Position numbers and translations under genes: made by a program
Notes under the pieces: generated by a model
Told to the model about the DNA's origin: nothing
Databases searched by the model: none
What the model saw: the letters and a program-made list of their open reading frames with translations, nothing else
Shown here: positions 60,871 through 64,000 of the stretch, one piece after another
How positions within the stretch are numbered: the stretch's first letter is position 1
How the letters are laid out: each line of letters starts with the position of its first letter
DNA from: Porticoccus litoralis
Lineage (GTDB): Bacteria > Pseudomonadota > Gammaproteobacteria > Pseudomonadales > Porticoccaceae
Direction: 5' to 3'
NCBI RefSeq assembly: GCF_030676955.1
Contig: NZ_JAUUUU010000001.1
Coordinates: 744,001-808,000, forward strand
DNA: 64,000 nucleotides

Positions 60871-61217
60871 GATCAAAATCTCCTCGTTGTGCCGGATTAC
60901 CATCGCTGCAGCAACCACCTTTGCATCCCGCCCGCGACAATCTTCTCCGACAGGTTTCTCTGTCTTTAGTATATGCCCTTTAAAGGAGCTGGCACGTTAG
61001 TCTGCACATGGGCGACCGGCGGCGAAACCGCCCCTATGACCGGGAATTACCCGAGCACCATTAAAAATGATGGACATCATAGTCATTTTTTTAGATTTCT
61101 GTCACAGCTTTTGAGAAACTTACGGCGCACGCCCAACAGAGGCTGAAAATAACAAACGCCCCGGTCTGATGGGGTCTTGTATGCACTGCCTATGGTGCAG
61201 AAAACGGGATTAACATT
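60871..61217. promoter_or_regulatory. divergent control region DUF4404 / amtB
   Basis: 347 bases without a gene. Near amtB it holds TGGGGTCTTGTATGCA (61170-61185), which has the GG-N10-GC spacing but a poor -24 box, and overlapping it TGCACTGCCTATGGTGCA (61182-61199), an NtrC-like dyad one base longer than usual. A further sequence at 60991 resembles -24/-12 with 11-base spacing. One of these may be the nitrogen-regulated promoter; I cannot decide which. Confidence 0.4.
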
Positions 61218-62528
61218 ATGACAATAACGAAAACTCTCTTATCGATTCGAGCGGCTCTGGTTTTGCTGTTGCTGTCACCACTGATGGCCCACGCCGACGA
61301 ACTCAATGGTGCAAACACCGCCTGGATCATTACCGCCACAGCCCTGGTGCTGTTTATGACCATACCCGGGCTTTCACTATTTTATGCCGGGCTGGTGCGA
61401 GTTAAAAACTCCCTGTCGGTGCTGATGCAGTGCTTTGCCATTACCTGCGCGGCATCGCTAATCTGGATGATCTGTGGCTACAGCCTTGCCTTTGGCGATG
61501 GCGGCTCAGCCAATGCCTGGATTGGCAACCTGAGCAATTTCATGCTGGGCAATGTGATGGAAGGCTCCCTGTCGGGAGACATTCCGGAATCTGTCTTTGC
61601 CATGTTCCAGATGACTTTCGCTATTATCACCCCGGCTCTGATCGTCGGTGCATTTGCCGAGCGCATGAGATTTTCTGCGGTACTGATTTTCAGCTGCATC
61701 TGGTTGCTGGCGGTCTATGTGCCCGTCACCCACTGGGTTTGGGGCGGCGGCTGGCTGGGTGAAATGGGCCTGCTGGATTTTGCCGGCGGTACCGTTGTAC
61801 ACATCACTGCCGGTGTCGGCGCACTGGTGGCCGCACTGGTGATTGGCAACCGCCGCGGATTCCAACACCAACCGATGATGCCACACAACCTGACTATGAC
61901 CGTTGCCGGTGCTGGCATGCTCTGGGTGGGCTGGTTTGGCTTTAACGCCGGATCGGCACTGGCCGCCAACGGCGACGCCGGTATGGCCATGCTGGTGACA
62001 CACATTTCCGCTGCCACCGGTTCGCTGGCGTGGATGCTGATGGAATGGGTGAAACACGGCAAACCATCGGTACTGGGTATTGTTACCGGCATGGTGGCAG
62101 GCCTCGGCACCATCACACCCGCGTCAGGATTCGTGGGTCCCGGCGGTGCACTTATCATCGGTTTTACCGCGGGCATCGTCTGTTATTTCGCCACCCAGCT
62201 GGTAAAACTGAAATTTAAAATTGATGACTCGCTGGATGTTTTCCCCGTGCACGGCATGGGCGGTATTCTCGGCACCCTGTTGGCCGGTATTTTCGCCTCC
62301 GCAGAGCTGGGTATTTTCAGCGGCCAGGGCTACGCCGAGGGCATGACCATGACCTCACAGTTCAAAGTTCAGGTCATCGGAGTGCTGAGTACATTCGTCT
62401 ACACCGCCGTTGTGACCTTTATCATTCTGAAGCTGGTGGACATCATGGTCGGTCTGCGTGTCGACGACGAGCAGGAAGTTCAGGGCCTGGATCTGTCGCA
62501 ACACGACGAACGCGGTTACGATCTGTAA
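61218..62528 (+). CDS. amtB: ammonium transporter AmtB
   Basis: 436 residues: a signal peptide (ALVLLLLSPLMAHA) and 11 membrane segments. The twin histidines of the pore are visible in GGTVVHITAGVGAL and FPVHGMGGILGTL, along with the periplasmic aromatic cage region and the C-terminal QGLDLSQHDERGYDL that contacts GlnK. It admits ammonium. Unlike the usual glnK-amtB operon, no glnK lies on either side in this window. A strong terminator follows. The gene stands alone between divergent DUF4404 and convergent btuF. Confidence 0.95.
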   Translation: MTITKTLLSIRAALVLLLLSPLMAHADELNGANTAWIITATALVLFMTIPGLSLFYAGLVRVKNSLSVLMQCFAITCAASLIWMICGYSLAFGDGGSANAWIGNLSNFMLGNVMEGSLSGDIPESVFAMFQMTFAIITPALIVGAFAERMRFSAVLIFSCIWLLAVYVPVTHWVWGGGWLGEMGLLDFAGGTVVHITAGVGALVAALVIGNRRGFQHQPMMPHNLTMTVAGAGMLWVGWFGFNAGSALAANGDAGMAMLVTHISAATGSLAWMLMEWVKHGKPSVLGIVTGMVAGLGTITPASGFVGPGGALIIGFTAGIVCYFATQLVKLKFKIDDSLDVFPVHGMGGILGTLLAGIFASAELGIFSGQGYAEGMTMTSQFKVQVIGVLSTFVYTAVVTFIILKLVDIMVGLRVDDEQEVQGLDLSQHDERGYDL

Positions 62529-62550
62529 TCCCCTGTTCGGGTAGCAATCT

Positions 62551-62581
62551 GAAAAAAGCCGCCTTATGGCGGCTTTTTTTA
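62551..62581. terminator. bidirectional terminator between amtB and btuF
   Basis: Stem AAAAAAGCCGCC / GGCGGCTTTTTTT with loop TTAT, 22 bases after the amtB stop. It also ends the convergent btuF transcript. Confidence 0.9.
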
Positions 62582-62588
62582 TGGTGTT

Positions 62589-63461
62589 TTACGGGAGAGG
62601 ACGGCGACCCTGATCGATAGCTTCACACAACTGCTTGGCACCCTGAACAATACGCGGGGTATGGCGGTGCAGCAGATACGGGTCCACGTTGTAGATACGT
62701 CCATGTTTCACGGCACTTAACTCCGGCCACTGTCGCCAGTATGCATAAGCGGTCTCCAAAGCCGTGTACTGACCGATGATAATGACATCGGGGTCCACAG
62801 CCAGCACCGATTCCACACCCAATTTGGGCACCAACCCCGCGGTTTGAGTAAACACGTTGTTGCCGCCACAGAGTGTGAGCACATCTGACACCAGATGGCT
62901 GCCGCCAAAGGTCATCAGTGGCGCCTGCCAGATCTGGTAATACACATCCACCTCGGTGGACTGGCCGTACTGGCGGGAAAGCTCACTGAGTGCCGCCTGA
63001 AACTCGCCAGTGGCTCGCTTGGCCTCTGCTTCGCGCCCCAGCAGTACTCCCAACTTTTCCAGCGTGTCAGGAATATCCTGCAAGTGTCGCGGTTTATTCA
63101 CATAGACATTCAGACCCAGTGATTTCAGACGGCCGATAATGCCTTCGCCGTTGCCGCTCAGCCAGGCCAGCACCAGGTCAGGCTGATATGCCATCAGAAG
63201 TTCATAATTGATTTTGTTATTGGAGGCCACCACTGGCAGTGCCTTCGCCTCTTCAGGAAAATCACTCCAGGCTACGGTTGCCGTCATCTGCTCATCCCCG
63301 CCCAAGGCGTAAACAATTTCCGTGAGATGAGGCGCCAGGCTGATAATGCGCTTTGCAGGCTGTTGCAGGCTGATCTTATTGCCAAGATCGTCCACCACTG
63401 TCGGGCCAGCCTGCGCCTGGCTGACCACTATCAGGGCCAATATTGCCCATAATCGCCCCAT
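62589..63461 (-). CDS. btuF: periplasmic cobalamin-binding protein, BtuF-like
   Basis: 290 residues from the ATG at 63461, one base after the ATPase stop region. Signal peptide: RLWAILALIVVSQAQA. Two-lobed class III binding protein: PAKRIISLAPHLTEIVYALG, WSDFPEEAKALPVVASNN, YQPDLVLAWLSGNGEG, and GGSHLVSDVLTLCGGNN; these match BtuF more than a haem or siderophore protein, but related haem-binding proteins are not excluded. It would deliver cobalamin or cobinamide to an inner-membrane ABC importer whose ATPase is the next gene. The neighbouring icmF needs B12. Confidence 0.82.
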   Translation of the reverse strand: MGRLWAILALIVVSQAQAGPTVVDDLGNKISLQQPAKRIISLAPHLTEIVYALGGDEQMTATVAWSDFPEEAKALPVVASNNKINYELLMAYQPDLVLAWLSGNGEGIIGRLKSLGLNVYVNKPRHLQDIPDTLEKLGVLLGREAEAKRATGEFQAALSELSRQYGQSTEVDVYYQIWQAPLMTFGGSHLVSDVLTLCGGNNVFTQTAGLVPKLGVESVLAVDPDVIIIGQYTALETAYAYWRQWPELSAVKHGRIYNVDPYLLHRHTPRIVQGAKQLCEAIDQGRRPLP

Positions 63462-63462
63462 C

Positions 63463-63999
63463 TCAGGCAAGTACCATGGGCGTGCCGGTGAGAGGATTAA
63501 CGGCGATGGTTGCCTCGACATGGAACACATCGCGAATCAATTCCGGGGTCAGCACTTCCCCCGGTTCGCCACTGGCGGCAATTTCTCCACAGCTCAACAC
63601 CAGTAACTGGTCGGCACAGCGTGCCGCCAGGTTGAGGTCGTGAATCACCACTAGCACCCCCACGCCCTGTTCAGCCAGGCTGCGCATGATGGTCAGGGTC
63701 AGTTGCTGGTGAGCAAGATCAAAAGCCGATGTGGGTTCATCCAGCATCAGAACTCGCTGGCCATCGTCGACCGGCTCCCAGATCTGGGCCAGCACCCGCG
63801 CCAGCTGTACGCGCTGTTTTTCACCGCCGGACATCTGTGTGTAATAGCGTTTGTCCAGATACCCGCCATCCACCGCCTGCAGCGCATCGTTAACAATCTG
63901 GGCATCGCGCGCAATTCCTGTGGCGTGTGGTATGCGTCCCAGGGTCACCACTTCCCTGGCGGTAAAGGGAAAGTCCAACCGGGAATGCTGAGGCAGCAC
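63463..63999 (-). CDS. ABC transporter ATPase, HmuV/BtuD-like (C-terminal part, cut by window edge)
   Basis: The last 178 or so residues of an ATPase that starts beyond the right edge. The Q-loop region VLPQHSRLDFPFTAREVVTLG reads like HmuV-type proteins (shown here in parts: LPQHSRLDFPFTAREVV, TLGRIPHA). Then come the signature MSGGEKQRVQLARVLAQ, Walker B VLMLDEPTSAFDL and the switch VVIHDLNLAARC. It is probably the ATPase of the same importer as the BtuF-like protein: the spacing is a few bases. HmuV and BtuD are close relatives, so the substrate, B12 or haem, is uncertain from this part alone. The edge ends at an internal codon, not a start. Confidence 0.82.
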   Translation of the reverse strand: MLPQHSRLDFPFTAREVVTLGRIPHATGIARDAQIVNDALQAVDGGYLDKRYYTQMSGGEKQRVQLARVLAQIWEPVDDGQRVLMLDEPTSAFDLAHQQLTLTIMRSLAEQGVGVLVVIHDLNLAARCADQLLVLSCGEIAASGEPGEVLTPELIRDVFHVEATIAVNPLTGTPMVLA

Positions 64000-64000
64000 C

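Noticed and set aside
60991..61006. A sigma-54 promoter before amtB (TGGCACGTTAG...TGC)
   Set aside because: The spacing between GG and GC is 11 rather than 10, which usually abolishes function, and it is more than 200 bases from the start.

Overview
The window is a piece of chromosome from a Gammaproteobacterium, GC roughly in the mid-50s by eye. Gene order is that of the Pseudomonas/Cellvibrio side of the class: murA-hisG-hisD-hisC next to the kdsD-kdsC-lptCAB-rpoN-hpf-ptsN-rapZ-ptsO block, yibN-grxC-secB opposite gpmI-envC-ctpA, and nrdR-ribD-ribE-ribBA-ribH-nusB-thiL-pgpA. A marine, Cellvibrionales-like host is my inference from the mixture (delta-type carbonic anhydrase, type III glutamine synthetase, fused B12 mutase, DUF6316). 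I saw no rRNA, tRNA, CRISPR array, insertion sequence or prophage gene.

Region by region. 1-4.3 kb (minus): mlaC, ibaG, murA, hisG (short form), hisD and the beginning of hisC. 4.6-13.4 kb (plus): Kdo synthesis and LPS transport (kdsD, kdsC, lptC, lptA, lptB), then the sigma-54/PTS-Ntr cluster (rpoN, hpf, ptsN, rapZ, ptsO), mgtE and darP. 13.4-18 kb: prolyl aminopeptidase, typA, a PAS-GGDEF diguanylate cyclase and mntP. 18.1-27.3 kb is a nitrogen-control region: type III glutamine synthetase, thiI, type I glutamine synthetase (glnA), a DUF4124 protein and ntrBC. Sigma-54 type -24/-12 elements and an NtrC-type palindrome can be read directly in the upstream regions. 27.4-32.9 kb: secB, grxC, a rhodanese-fold protein without cysteine, gpmI, envC and a C-terminal processing protease. 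33.1-41.4 kb: DUF6316 protein, an unusual ribA-hisF pair, a retropepsin-like protein and the large riboflavin/thiamine operon. 41.6-47.3 kb: glyA, icmF (fused isobutyryl-CoA mutase) and a divergent FadR-type regulator with a perfect palindromic operator between them. 47.3-49.1 kb is an AT-rich insertion-like stretch with an unknown membrane-anchored protein and a prohibitin-like SPFH protein. 49.2-55.5 kb: SDR, small membrane protein, CPA2 antiporter, an exported catalase-peroxidase and an exported delta-class carbonic anhydrase. 55.7-64 kb: ettA, a LemA/GIDE pair, a cupin/DUF393/SPOR operon, a DUF4404 protein, amtB and a B12-type ABC importer running off the right edge.

How it fits together. 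Nitrogen assimilation is the clearest theme: rpoN, ptsN, ptsO, glnA, a second glutamine synthetase, ntrB, ntrC and amtB all lie here, several with sigma-54 promoter signatures. Envelope biogenesis (lpt, murA, mlaC, envC) is the second theme. A B12 theme links icmF with the BtuF-like binding protein at the right end. The most unusual parts are the truncated mla locus, the icmF/FadR operator, the AT-rich SPFH module, and the exported carbonic anhydrase beside an exported KatG.
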